A stretch of DNA of 64,000 nt. Origin: Sinosporangium album. GTDB lineage: Bacteria > Actinomycetota > Actinomycetes > Streptosporangiales > Streptosporangiaceae. Of this stretch, positions 35,578 to 45,600 are shown piece by piece (within the stretch, counting starts at the first letter, position 1; the number at the start of each line of letters is the position of its first letter). Under the pieces are notes generated by a model. It was not told the origin of the DNA. It did not search any database and was given only the letters and a program-made list of their open reading frames with translations. A program made the translations under genes and the position numbers. The stretch covers positions 74,091 through 138,090 of the forward strand of contig NZ_FNCN01000002.1 of assembly GCF_900100605.1 (NCBI RefSeq). The letters are read 5' to 3'.

Positions 35578-36526
35578 GGTTCTCACCGACGAGGTCGAGC
35601 CGGGCGGCCTCGCGCCGCCCGGCGCGCTCACCCGCCTGGGCGACGACGACCTGAGCGCGCTGCTGCTGATCCGCCACTTCGAGCTGAAGCTGCTGGAGCT
35701 GTTCGACCGGGGGGAACTGAGCGGCACCACCCACACCTGCCTCGGGCAGGAGTATGTGCCGGTCGCGCTGTCCCCGCTGCTGGACCCCGCCGACTACGTC
35801 TTCAGCAACCACCGCGGGCACGGCCACTACCTCGCCAGGCACCGCGACCCCCACGGGCTGCTGGCCGAGATCATGGGGCGTGAGGGGGCGATCTGCGCCG
35901 GGGTCGGCGGCAGCCAGCATCTCCACCGCGACCGCTACCTGTCCACGGGCGTCCAGGGCGAGAGCATGCCGGTCGCCGCGGGGGTCGCGCTCCACCTCAA
36001 ACGCGTCGAACCGGGAGCGCTCGCCTGTGTCTACATCGGCGACGGCACCTTCGGCGAAGGCGCGGTGTACGAAGCGCTCAACCTCGCGGTGCTCTGGCGG
36101 CTGCCGCTGCTCGTCGTCGTCGAGAACAACGGCATCGCCCAGTCGACGTCCACGGAACGGCAGATGGCGGGAACCATACGCGGGCGCGCCGAGGCGTTCG
36201 GCGCGGGCCACCACAGCTTCACCTCGGTGGACGTCAACGAGCTCCGGACGGGCCTGGCCCCCGTGGTGGACCTCGTCCGCCGCCGGCAGCGCCCCCAGAT
36301 CGTCGAGTTCCACACCCACCGCGTCGGACCCCACAGCAAGGGCGACGACACCCGGCCCGCGCACGTCCTGCGCGGCGTCAAGGCCAACGACTGGTACGAC
36401 CTCTACGCCGCCGCGCACCCCGAGCACTTCGCGCCCTCGGACGCGGCCCAGCGTGAGCTCATCGCATTGATCGCCCATGAGGTGGCCGCGAGGCCCCTGT
36501 CCCGGTGGGAGCCGCCGTGCGCGTAG
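35570..36526 (+). CDS. 2-oxoacid dehydrogenase E1 component, alpha subunit
   Basis: The alpha subunit of a thiamine-diphosphate 2-oxoacid dehydrogenase, which decarboxylates a 2-oxo acid and transfers the acyl group to lipoyl-E2. The thiamine motif is complete: IGDGTFGEGAVYEALNLAVLWRLPLLVVVENNGIAQST (GDG...NN). Other family stretches are HTCLGQEYVPVALSPLL and SNHRGHGHYLARHRDP. At 318 aa it is short for housekeeping pyruvate dehydrogenase E1-alpha (about 360) and resembles forms found in secondary-metabolite or envelope gene clusters. The GTG at 35570 overlaps the upstream stop by eight bases, implying translational coupling. Confidence 0.92.
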   Translation: MGEVLTDEVEPGGLAPPGALTRLGDDDLSALLLIRHFELKLLELFDRGELSGTTHTCLGQEYVPVALSPLLDPADYVFSNHRGHGHYLARHRDPHGLLAEIMGREGAICAGVGGSQHLHRDRYLSTGVQGESMPVAAGVALHLKRVEPGALACVYIGDGTFGEGAVYEALNLAVLWRLPLLVVVENNGIAQSTSTERQMAGTIRGRAEAFGAGHHSFTSVDVNELRTGLAPVVDLVRRRQRPQIVEFHTHRVGPHSKGDDTRPAHVLRGVKANDWYDLYAAAHPEHFAPSDAAQRELIALIAHEVAARPLSRWEPPCA

Positions 36527-37503
36527 CCGACAATCTCAACGCGGCCCTGCACGACCTGCTCGAACACGAGGGTGACGTGTACCTCCTCGGCGAGGATGTC
36601 GCCGACCCGTACGGCGGAGCCTTCAAGATCACACGCGGCCTGTCGAGCAAGTTCCCCGGCCGGGTGCTCACCACCCCGATCAGCGAAGGCGGTATCGCCG
36701 GCGTGGCCGCCGGCCTCGCCCTCACCGGCGACAAGGCCATCGTCGAGATCATGTTCGGCGACTTCGTCGCCCTGGCCTTCGACCAGATCCTCAACTTCGC
36801 CAGCAAGTCCGTGGCGATGTACGGCAGGCCGCTGCCGCTGCGCATGGTCGTCCGCTGCCCCTCCGGCGGCGGGCGCGGCTACGGCCCCACCCACAGCCAG
36901 AGCCCGCACAAGCATTTCCTCGGCATCCCCGGCCTGTCCCTCTACGAGGTCACCCCCTTCCACGACAACCGGGCGGTGCTCCGCGAGATGTTCGCGCGGC
37001 AGGAGCCCTGCATCCTGTTCGAGGACAAGATCCTGTACACCAGACAGATGTATGACGCCGGTGACCTCTTCACCTGGGACATGGACGGCGACGTCGCCCG
37101 CGTCTACCTCGACGACCCCACGAGCGCCGACTGCGTGATCATCGCCCCGGGCGGCCTCGCCCACCGCGCTCTCGCCGCGATGCGGACACTTCTCCTCGAA
37201 CGCGAGATCACCTGCCTGCTCCTCGTGCCTTCCCGGCTCTACCCCCTCGACCTCGACCCCGTGCTCCCGCACGCCGAACGCGCCAAGGCCGTCGTCGTCT
37301 GCGAGGACGGGCCCGGCGGCGCCGGATGGGGCAGCGAGGTCGCCCACCTCCTCCACACCCGCCTCTGGGGCAGGCTCACCCGGCCCGTGGCCATCGTCCA
37401 CGCCCGCAACAGCGTCATCCCCGCCGCCCCCCACCTGGAGAAAGAAGTCCTCGTGCAGGAGTCCACGATCTGCCGGGCCGTTCTGGAGGTGCTCGGTGGC
37501 TGA
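36517..37503 (+). CDS. 2-oxoacid dehydrogenase E1 component, beta subunit
   Basis: The beta subunit, a transketolase central-plus-C-terminal fold (328 aa). Characteristic stretches are LGEDVADPYGGAFKITRGLSSKFPGRVLTTPISEGGIAGVAAGLALTG and the thiamine-contacting IVEIMFGDFVALAFDQILN. The C-terminal domain ends VQESTICRAVLEVLGG. I chose the GTG at 36517 because GGGAG lies about five bases upstream; the GTG at 36505 is an alternative. It overlaps the alpha-subunit gene by ten bases and the E2 gene by eight, so the three subunits are made together. Confidence 0.92.
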   Translation: MRVADNLNAALHDLLEHEGDVYLLGEDVADPYGGAFKITRGLSSKFPGRVLTTPISEGGIAGVAAGLALTGDKAIVEIMFGDFVALAFDQILNFASKSVAMYGRPLPLRMVVRCPSGGGRGYGPTHSQSPHKHFLGIPGLSLYEVTPFHDNRAVLREMFARQEPCILFEDKILYTRQMYDAGDLFTWDMDGDVARVYLDDPTSADCVIIAPGGLAHRALAAMRTLLLEREITCLLLVPSRLYPLDLDPVLPHAERAKAVVVCEDGPGGAGWGSEVAHLLHTRLWGRLTRPVAIVHARNSVIPAAPHLEKEVLVQESTICRAVLEVLGG

Positions 37504-38635
37504 ACTGCGGGTACCCAAGCTGAACAGCAACGACGACGTCTACCTGCTGGTCGAGTGGCTGGCCCCCGACGGCGCCGACGTCAGGGCCGGCCAGCCGGTC
37601 GCCGTGATCGAGACCTCCAAGGCGGCCGAGGAGATCGAGAGCGACCGCGACGGCGTGCTGCGCCACCTCGTCAAAGCCGGGGCCTCGTGCGCGCCCGGCG
37701 CGGTCATCGCCGGGGTGGGAGCGGGGGACGCGCCCGGCCCCGTCCTCACGCCACTCACGGACGGTCCCCTCATCACCGCGCCCGCCCAGGCGCTCATGGA
37801 CGAGCTCGGCATCGGCCTCGACCAGGTCCGCGCCCTCGCTGCGGCCGTGATCCGCCGCTCCGACGTGGAGCACCTCGCCGCCTCCCGGACGTCCCCCGCG
37901 CCCGCTTCCGCGGCGTCCTCGGAGGCCGTCCCCGCCGCCGCGGGGGAGCGGCGACCCCTTTCGAAGGTGCAACGCGGCGTGGGCCGTGCCGTACAGCTCT
38001 CCCACAGCACCATCCCCGCGGCGTACAGCGTCGTGCGGGCGGATGTGGAGGCGGCGCTCGATCTCGCCTCCCGCCTCACGCGGGAGGTCCGCAGGCCGAT
38101 CGGCCTGCCGGAGCTCTGCCTGCGCGCCGCGGCCCGGCTGCACGAGCGGTTCCCGCTGATGTTCGCGAGGCTCGCCGGGAACGACACCCTGGAGCTCCCG
38201 GACGCGCCGCACATCGGGGTGACCGTGGACGCCGGCGAGGGGATGTACATGCCGGTGGTCCGCGACGCCGCGCGCCGCCCGCTCAAGGACGTCGCGACCA
38301 CGCTCATGGAGTTCCGCATCTCGGCGTTGAACGGCGAGTTCCGCGATTCCGATCTCGCGGGGGCGAACTTCACGCTCGCGCTCCACCACGACGCCGAGGT
38401 CGCCCTCGCGATCCCGCTGATCCTGCCCGGCACCTCCTGCGCGCTCGCCCTCGCCTCACCGGCGCGCGAACCGGTCTTCACCGCCGACGGGGATGTGGTG
38501 GCCAGGCGGGTCGCGAACCTCGGCCTGGCCTACGACCACCGCTTGATCAACGGCAGGGACGCCGCGGAGTTCCTGCGCGCCGTCAAGGAATCCCTGGAGA
38601 CGCCCGAGGTCCTCGCCGGCGTTCAGAACTCGTAG
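37496..38635 (+). CDS. Dihydrolipoyl acyltransferase E2 with one lipoyl domain
   Basis: The 379-aa E2 has one lipoyl domain (residues 1-75, lipoyl Lys at about 42 in VIETSKAAEEIES), a short peripheral-subunit-binding region (APAQALMDELGIGLDQVRAL), an Ala/Pro linker and a catalytic domain ending YDHRLINGRDAAEFL, which holds the active-site His-Arg and the acidic/Asn-Gly turn. It would accept the acyl group from E1 and pass it to CoA or a carrier protein. No E3 dihydrolipoyl dehydrogenase is in the window; E3 could be shared from primary metabolism, or not be needed if the chemistry is non-oxidative. It meets the SDR gene tail-to-tail with a 13-bp overlap. Confidence 0.9.
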   Translation: MAELRVPKLNSNDDVYLLVEWLAPDGADVRAGQPVAVIETSKAAEEIESDRDGVLRHLVKAGASCAPGAVIAGVGAGDAPGPVLTPLTDGPLITAPAQALMDELGIGLDQVRALAAAVIRRSDVEHLAASRTSPAPASAASSEAVPAAAGERRPLSKVQRGVGRAVQLSHSTIPAAYSVVRADVEAALDLASRLTREVRRPIGLPELCLRAAARLHERFPLMFARLAGNDTLELPDAPHIGVTVDAGEGMYMPVVRDAARRPLKDVATTLMEFRISALNGEFRDSDLAGANFTLALHHDAEVALAIPLILPGTSCALALASPAREPVFTADGDVVARRVANLGLAYDHRLINGRDAAEFLRAVKESLETPEVLAGVQNS

Positions 38636-39543
38636 CGCACACCGGTCAGATCCTCCGACACCTCCCACAGCCGCCGCGCGGTCTTAGCGTCGCGCGCGGA
38701 GGGAGCCGGTTCGACCAGCGTGGGATAGCCGCGCTGTTCGAACATCCCGTCGGGGCCGACGTAGCTTCCGCCGCGCAGCCCTTCCTTGGTCGCGGCGTGC
38801 AGCAGCGGGAGCGCGCCGCGCTCCTTGCTCTGCGCCACGACGAAGTTGCTGAGCTTGGAGGCCAGTTCGCGCACCTTGTTGCCGTCCATCCGGGGCCCCG
38901 CGACCTGCAGGTTGGTCGCGGCGTACCCGGGGTGCGCCGCCACGCTCACCAGCGACGTCCCCTCCGCCCTGCGGTCCAGCTCCAGGGCGAACAGCAGGTT
39001 GGCCAGCTTGGACTGCGCGTAAGCGCTGTATTTGCCGTAGCGGCCTTCGGCGTTCAGGTTCTTGAAGTCGATCCGTGCCGCGCGGTGCGTCCCGCTGCTC
39101 ACCGTCACCACCCGGGGCGCGGAAGTCTGCAGCAGCAGCGGCATGACCAGCCCGGTCAAGGCGAAGTGCCCGAGGTGGTTGGTGCCGAACTGCAGCTCGA
39201 ACCCGTCGCTGGTCGTGCGGTACGGCACCGCCATGATCCCGGCGTTGTTCACGAGCAGGTCCACCCCGCCCGTGCACCGCTCGTGCATCGTGTCGGCGAA
39301 TTCGCGCACGGAGTGCAGGTCGGCGAGGTTCAGCCGGAGCACCTTGATGCGCGAGTCCGGCGCCGCCGCCCGCATCCGCGCCGCGGCCTCGTTGCCCTTG
39401 GCCACGTCCCGGCAGGCCAGCACGACCGACGCACCCCGCCGCGCGAGTTCTCCTGCGGTGATCATGCCGAGTCCGCTGCTGGCTCCCGTGACAATGGCCG
39501 TTTTTCCAGTCTGATCGGGAATGTCGGCTGCCGTCCACCGCAT
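38623..39543 (-). CDS. Short-chain dehydrogenase/reductase
   Basis: The 306-aa SDR resembles the retinol dehydrogenase / protochlorophyllide-reductase-like group. The NADP-binding loop is TAIVTGASSGLG, the structural motif is LLVNNAGIMAVPYRTTSDGFELQFGTNHLGHFALT, and the catalytic Ser-Tyr-Lys are in VTVSSGTHR and YAQSKLANLLF. Its substrate is unknown. It opposes the E2 gene and may be unrelated to, or a late tailoring enzyme of, the cluster. The ATG at 39543 begins a few residues before the Rossmann strand (MRWTAADIPDQTGKTAIVTG). Confidence 0.92.
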   Translation of the reverse strand: MRWTAADIPDQTGKTAIVTGASSGLGMITAGELARRGASVVLACRDVAKGNEAAARMRAAAPDSRIKVLRLNLADLHSVREFADTMHERCTGGVDLLVNNAGIMAVPYRTTSDGFELQFGTNHLGHFALTGLVMPLLLQTSAPRVVTVSSGTHRAARIDFKNLNAEGRYGKYSAYAQSKLANLLFALELDRRAEGTSLVSVAAHPGYAATNLQVAGPRMDGNKVRELASKLSNFVVAQSKERGALPLLHAATKEGLRGGSYVGPDGMFEQRGYPTLVEPAPSARDAKTARRLWEVSEDLTGVRYEF

Positions 39544-39841
39544 GTGTGTACCCCCTTGGAAATCGGACGGGCACCCAGGACGTCCGCCCGTCGCAGATGT
39601 TCGGTCGCCGAAGGCACTGCGGTCGCCCCCGGGTCCCCGTGGTGGTCGAAGACGTGTCGTGGGGCGCGCGTCAGGTGCCAGAAGGTCCCCAAAATGTCCA
39701 GGTGCGCACCAAAGATCACATCTTTGGCCTAACACCGTAGCCCCCTCCGGGGTCGCGGGGGACAGGCTTGCGGTATCTCTCCCGGATCTCTCCCGGCGAA
39801 AACCCCCGGTCCCCCTGCGGGGCCGCCCCTAGGGTGGCACC

Positions 39842-40942
39842 ATGCGAACGGCCCGCCCCGTGATCGGCATCGAAGAGGAACACCTGGTCGTCCACCCCGA
39901 GACCAGGCACGCCGTTCCTCACGCGCCCGACCTGCTCGCCGCGGTCGCCGGCACCCTCGGCGCTGGGGCCGCCCCGGAGTTCACCCGCCTCCAGGTCGAG
40001 ATCCGCACCCCGCCCACCGCGCACCTCACCGAACTCGACACCCGGCTGCGCGCCGCTCGCAAGGAGATCACCACGGCCGCCCGGTCCCTCGGCCTCGCGG
40101 TGGTCGCCAGCGGCCTGCCCGTCCTCGGCGACGTCGTGCCTCCCCCCATCAGCGAGGGCAAGCGCTACGCCCACGGCATGGCCGTCTACGGCGCCCTCCA
40201 CGACGAGATCAGCATCTGCGCGCTCCACGCCCACATCGACGTGGACACCCCCGAACAGGGCGTCTACGTGGGCAACCACCTGCGCCCGTGGCTGCCCACA
40301 CTGCTCGCGCTCAGCGCGAACTCGCCCTTCTTCTCCGGACGCGACACCGGCTACTCCTCGTGGCGCACCATCACCTGGGGAAGGTGGCCCGTCGCCGGGC
40401 CCCCGCCGTACTTCGCCTCCATGGCCGACCACGAGCGCGCCCTCGACGTCCTCACCGCCTCGGGCGCGCTCGTCGACCCCGCCACCGTCTTCTGGGATGT
40501 GCGGCCCTCGCCCCATCTGCCCACCGTCGAGGTCCGCGTCGCCGACGTGCCCGCCCACGCCGGCGACAGCATCACCCTCGCGGGTGTCATACGTGCCATG
40601 GTCGTCACCGCGCTTCACGACATCGACCGCGGCGACCTCGGCCCACCTGTCGCCGCCGAGATCCTGCGCGCCGCCTACTGGCGCGCCGCCCGCGACGGCC
40701 TCTCCGGCCACGCGCTCGACCCTCTGAGCGGCGCCCTCCTCCCCGCCCGCACGCTGGCCCAGCGGCTGCTCGACCGCATCCGCCCCGCCCTTGAGGCCGC
40801 CGGCGACCTCGCCGCCGTCCGCGACGGTGTCGCCGCCATCCTCCGCCGCGGCACCGGAGCCACCCGCCAGCGCCTTGCCCACGCGCGCCGCGGACACCTC
40901 GCCGACGTCGTCGACGACCTCATCCAGGCGACGGCCGAATAG
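39842..40942 (+). CDS. YbdK-type carboxylate-amine ligase (GCS2 family)
   Basis: The 366-aa protein belongs to the glutamate-cysteine ligase 2 family (YbdK type), ATP-dependent enzymes joining a carboxylate, often glutamate, to an amine. It starts VIGIEEEHLVVHPETRHAV (the usual GxEEE metal motif) and contains APEFTRLQVEIRTPPTAH, CALHAHIDVDTPEQGVYVGNHLRPWLPTLLALSANSPFF and FWDVRPSPHLPTVEVRVADV, all family signatures. Mycothiol is the usual actinobacterial thiol, so this is probably not a glutathione enzyme; its acceptor is unknown. It is divergent from the SDR gene and close to the NRPS-like cluster. Confidence 0.9.
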   Translation: MRTARPVIGIEEEHLVVHPETRHAVPHAPDLLAAVAGTLGAGAAPEFTRLQVEIRTPPTAHLTELDTRLRAARKEITTAARSLGLAVVASGLPVLGDVVPPPISEGKRYAHGMAVYGALHDEISICALHAHIDVDTPEQGVYVGNHLRPWLPTLLALSANSPFFSGRDTGYSSWRTITWGRWPVAGPPPYFASMADHERALDVLTASGALVDPATVFWDVRPSPHLPTVEVRVADVPAHAGDSITLAGVIRAMVVTALHDIDRGDLGPPVAAEILRAAYWRAARDGLSGHALDPLSGALLPARTLAQRLLDRIRPALEAAGDLAAVRDGVAAILRRGTGATRQRLAHARRGHLADVVDDLIQATAE

Positions 40943-40960
40943 CCGCCTCCCTCACCCGGT

Positions 40961-42499
40961 TCAGCTCGGCGGCGTGCCCGCCACGACCTCCTTCAGGAAC
41001 GCCCGGAGCGGGGCCACATGCCGGTCCTCGCGCCGCCACTGCGCGAGGAGGTCCTCCAGCAGGTGCAGCTCACCGACCTGCCGCCCCCGGTGGTGGAGGC
41101 GCACCACCGGGTGGATGAACGCGCTCTCGGCCGCCCGCTCGGGCACCGGGTGGCGCTCCACGGCGAACACGTCGGGATAGTCCTCCCGCCCCCAGCGCAG
41201 CGTCACCGTCACCAGCGTGTCCGCGTGATTGAAACGTTCCACGGCATAGTCCTCCGGCAGATCCTCGTAATGGGCCACCCGGTCCCCCTCGAAGACCAGC
41301 GCGTCGCACAGATACTCGAACTGCGTCCAGAGCGCCGAACTCCAATTCACCCGGTCCAGGATCGCGCCCGTGAGCACGTCGGGATCGGCTTCCACGACGG
41401 TGTACGGCAAAGGCACACCGTCGTAGCGCTCCGCCAGCAGCCTGTCCAGCGTGCGGAGGTTGTAGCGGAACCCGTCGATGAACGCCGACGACGCCCGCTT
41501 GAAATCACGCGCCTGCATCAGCGTCCCCGCGAAGAACAGGTCGGGGAGATTCGCCGACTCCCAGGCGGGCGTCACCGCGGGAAGGCGGCCGGCGCGGACC
41601 GTCTCCGGTTTCTCCTCGAACAGCCCGGTGTCCATGGTGAACCCCGTGCAGCGCAACACCGCGTCGTATTCCAGCGTCGCCGTCTCGCCGTCGGCGTGTG
41701 TGTAGACGATGTCCACAAGGAAGCGGTCGTCGTCCTTCGCGATCCGCCTGATCTCGCAGTCGAGCAGCGAATGCAGCGTCTTGAACTGGTAGCTGTCGAG
41801 GAAAGCGCCGTACATCCCGCGCACGTCGCCCGGATGCTTGGTGTTCCACGCCAGCCGGATCGGGCGGGGACTCGCCAAGTGCACCATCGACGCGTGCCCC
41901 AGCAGCGCCGCCGCGGTCTCGAACGCCGAGTTGCCCTTGCCGACGACGAGCACGCGCTTGCCGGCGTACGGCTCATGCCGTACGTCCATGTGCTCGTAAC
42001 CCGTGGCGTGTTCGATCCCGGGCACGTCCGGAACGTGCGGCCCGCCCCACCCCGCCGCCACCACCAGCACGGCGCACCGGACCGTGGCGCCTTGGCGTGT
42101 CGTCAGCTCGTAGCCGGAGTCCACGCGGCGGACCTTCACCACGTCCATGCCGAACGCGACGTTCAGCCCGTGCTTCACCTGGAAATCGGCGAGGTAGCGG
42201 CGGAGATCGTCGGGAGAGGGGAAGTATTCCCGGCTGTATTCCGGGAACAGCAGGTCGGGGTCGTCGTTGAGCAGCGAATTCCAGTCCCAGCGGAGCCGGA
42301 TCTCCGGATCCTCGCTGTCCACATGCACTTTGTTGAGGGAGATCAGCCTGCGATGGCGGGGGTAGCGGGAGAAGAACGAACCCGGGGCCTCCTCGCGCTC
42401 CACCACCAGGTAGTCGGCTCCGCGCCGGCCCAGGAAATACGCCAGCTGCAGTCCCGCAGGACCTGCGCCGAGCACGACATAACGATGCTCCACGACCAC
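40961..42499 (-). CDS. FOXRED2-like FAD-dependent oxidoreductase
   Basis: The 512-aa flavoprotein starts with a dinucleotide loop, YVVLGAGPAGLQLAYFLGRRGADYLVVERE, and has a second one at KRVLVVGKGNSAFETAAALLG, the architecture of flavin monooxygenases and related oxidoreductases. The stretch FFSRYPRHRRLISLNKVHVDSEDPEIRLRWDWNSLL is characteristic of FOXRED2-like proteins, a group with few characterised bacterial members. An additional C-terminal domain of about 130 residues follows the flavin part. It starts with GTG; AAGGA lies nine bases upstream. It ends 18 bp from the stop of the carboxylate-amine ligase gene, convergently. Confidence 0.87.
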   Translation of the reverse strand: MVVEHRYVVLGAGPAGLQLAYFLGRRGADYLVVEREEAPGSFFSRYPRHRRLISLNKVHVDSEDPEIRLRWDWNSLLNDDPDLLFPEYSREYFPSPDDLRRYLADFQVKHGLNVAFGMDVVKVRRVDSGYELTTRQGATVRCAVLVVAAGWGGPHVPDVPGIEHATGYEHMDVRHEPYAGKRVLVVGKGNSAFETAAALLGHASMVHLASPRPIRLAWNTKHPGDVRGMYGAFLDSYQFKTLHSLLDCEIRRIAKDDDRFLVDIVYTHADGETATLEYDAVLRCTGFTMDTGLFEEKPETVRAGRLPAVTPAWESANLPDLFFAGTLMQARDFKRASSAFIDGFRYNLRTLDRLLAERYDGVPLPYTVVEADPDVLTGAILDRVNWSSALWTQFEYLCDALVFEGDRVAHYEDLPEDYAVERFNHADTLVTVTLRWGREDYPDVFAVERHPVPERAAESAFIHPVVRLHHRGRQVGELHLLEDLLAQWRREDRHVAPLRAFLKEVVAGTPPS

Positions 42500-42692
42500 A
42501 GGGGGAATCCTTCACTTGAGGGTGGCCAACCCCGCGTGGATACCCGCCCACGCTCCCAGCCATCCGCACTCTGCCGCCTATCGCCCCCCTTGTCCCCTTG
42601 GTGTGGGGTCTGCGGGTGTGGTGTATGGCCCGTCCCCCGGAGGTCGTCGACGGGTCTCGTGACCTATGGCGCGCTTCTCCTCGGGCCGGACC

Positions 42693-45600
42693 TCAGGCGC
42701 GGAGGCGCAGCCCGCGGGGGGTGGGGTGGAACCCCGCGGCTTCGAGGGCGGCCGCCAGCGGCGACTCGTGGATGGCCACGCCGTCGGCGCGTTCGACGGT
42801 GAGCTTGCCCAGGGCTCCGCCGTGAACGGCGAGGGCCAAGGCGTCCACGGCCGGTTGCAGCCGGTCGTCTTCGATGAACGACAGCAGGGTCTTTCCGCCG
42901 CGTTCCACGTAGAGCGCGAGCCGGCCGTCCACGATCACCACGAGCGCGCCCGCCTTGCGGCCCGGCCGGTGGGTGATGTCGGTGAGCCGGTCGGGCCAGG
43001 GGAGCGCCGCGCCGTAGGGGTTGGCGGGGTCGGCGGCGGCCAGGACCACGGCGCGCGGGGCCTCCCGGCCGGGGGCGGCTTCCGAGACGGAAACCCCCGA
43101 GGGGGCCAGCGCGCGCATGCGGTCGACGGCTCCGGACAGGGCGAACTGCGCGCCGCCGAGCCCTTCGACGAAGTAGCCTCGCCTGCACCGCCCGCTCTCT
43201 TCGAATGCCCGCAAGACCGGATAGACCCCTGCGAAGCCCCCGGAGAGGCGCTCTGCGGCGACCGCGCCGCGCGTCACCACGCCGTGCCGTTCCAGCAGCA
43301 CCTCGGCTTGGGCGTGAGCCCGGCCCGTCGCATTGCGCGAAGGCTCGGGCAGCAGCCACCAGCGGCCCGCTGCAGTCGGCGGACCGGTGCGCGTGGGCAG
43401 CACGACGCGTCTGCGGCGCCCGCCCGCCGGCCTGTGCGCGGGGCGTCCGGCTCCGAGGGCCGAGCGCAGCGGGGCGAGGGTGTCGCCCGACACCCGCCCC
43501 GACCACACGAGATCCCACAGCGCGGTGACCAGCGCCTGGTCGTCCAGCGAGCCGAGGCGGTCGGACAGACCGCGGAAGAAGAGCGCCCCTCCGCCCGCGA
43601 GCACCTCGACCAGCCTCTCGTGGAGCGGCGTCGACGTGATCTCGACGGGGTCGGGCAGCAGCAGGGGAGCGGTGTCGGCGAAATAGAGCGCGACCCAGCC
43701 GTCACCGCCCGGAAGCCCGCCCTGCCCGGCCCAGATCACCTCACCGGAAGCGGTCAACTCGTCGAGCATGGCGGGGGAGTAGCCAGGCACCCGGCTCGGG
43801 AGGACCAGCGTCTCCAAGGCGGACGCGGGCACCGCGGCGCCCTGAAGCTGCTCGACGGCGTTGACCAGGGCGTCCATCGCCCTACCCGCCGACCAGGCGC
43901 GCCCCGCCGGCGCCCGGGACTCCCCCTGCGCTGCCGCGTCGCCCAGACCCGAGGCGACCCCCTGCCACACCGGGGCGAACACCGCCAGCGTCTCCGGAGG
44001 GACAGGCTCGACCTCGCGGCGCAACCGCGCGAGCGAACGCCGCCGCAGCATGCGCAGCACACCCGAATCGCACCACTCCTCGCCTCGGCCGCCCGGACGG
44101 AACTCCCCGCCGACCACCCGGCCCGCCCCGGCGAGACGGGTGAGCGTGTCGGCCACGATCGCGACGCCGAGCCCGAACCGCGCGGCGGCCGTGGCCGCGG
44201 TGAACGGCCCCCGGGTGCGGGCATGGCGGGCGATCAGGTCTCCCAGCGGGTCGTTCACCGGTTCGAGGAAGGCGTGGGGCACCCCGACGGGCAGCGGCGT
44301 CCCGAGCGCGTCGCGCAGACGCGACGCGTCCTCGACCGCCGCCCACTGCTCCTCGCCGGCGACGCGCACCCGCAGGGCCCGCCTCGTTCTCTCCAGCTCG
44401 CCCAGCCACGCCGGATCCCCGCCGCGCACGCTCACATCCGCGTCGAGTAGAGGGCCGTGCGACCGGAGCAGATCAGCGAGATCCTCCACATCGCGCAACG
44501 GGCGCTCCAGCTTGGCCAGCTCACGCTCGGCGTCGGCGATCACCTCCGGGTCGAGCAGCTCGCGAAGGTCGGCCTGCCCGAGGAGCTCGGCGAGAAGCGA
44601 GGTGTCCAGAGCGAGCGCCTGCGCCCTGCGTTCGGCGAGCGGTGCATCCCCCTCATACATGAACGCGCCGACATAGTGGAACAGCAGCGATACCGCGAAC
44701 GGCGAAGCCTGCGCGGTCTCGACCTCCACCACCCGGACCCGGCGCGCCGCGATGTCACGCATGAGCCGCACCAGGCCGGGCACGTCGAACACGTCTTGCA
44801 GACATTCGCGCATCGTCTCCAGCACCACCGGGAACGAGCCGTAACCGCTCGCCACCTTCAACAGGTGCGCCGACCGCTGACGCTGCTGCCACAAGGGGGA
44901 CCGTTTCCCCGGGACGCGGCGCGGAAGGAGCAGCGACCGGCCCGCGCATTCCCGGAACCGCGCGGCGAACAGCGCCGACCCGCCCAGCTCCTCCGTGACG
45001 ATCTGTTCGATCTCCTCGGGGTCGAACGCGGCCACGTCGGACGGCGGATCCGACAGCGTGTCCGGAATGCGAAGGATGATCCCGTCGTCGGAGTGGACCG
45101 CCTGCACGTCCACCCCGTAGCGTTCGCGCAGCCGCCGGTCGATCGCGAGCGCCCACGGCGCGTGCACCCGCGCGCCGTACGGCGAATGCACCGCCACCCG
45201 CCAGTCCCCGAGCTCGTCGTGGAACCGCTCCACCACCAGCGTGCGATCGTCGGGGACGTGCCCGGTCGCCTGGCGCTGCTCGGACACGTAGGCGAGAAGG
45301 TTGCCCGCGGCGAACTCGTCGAGCCCGGCGGCGCGCACCCTCTCCTCGGGCGCGGCCGACTGCGACACCTCGCGTATGAACGCGCCGATGGCACGCCCGA
45401 GCTCAGCCGGGCGGCCCGGCGTGTCACCGATCCAGAACGGCAGCTTCCCCGGCTGTCCGGGCGCGGGGGAGACCAGGACGCGATCCGCGGTGATGTCCTC
45501 GATCCGCCACGATGTCGCACCGAGCACGAAGACGTCGCCGACCCTCGACTCGTAGACCATCTCCTCGTCCAGCTCGCCGACGCGCGAACCCCGCTCGCCC

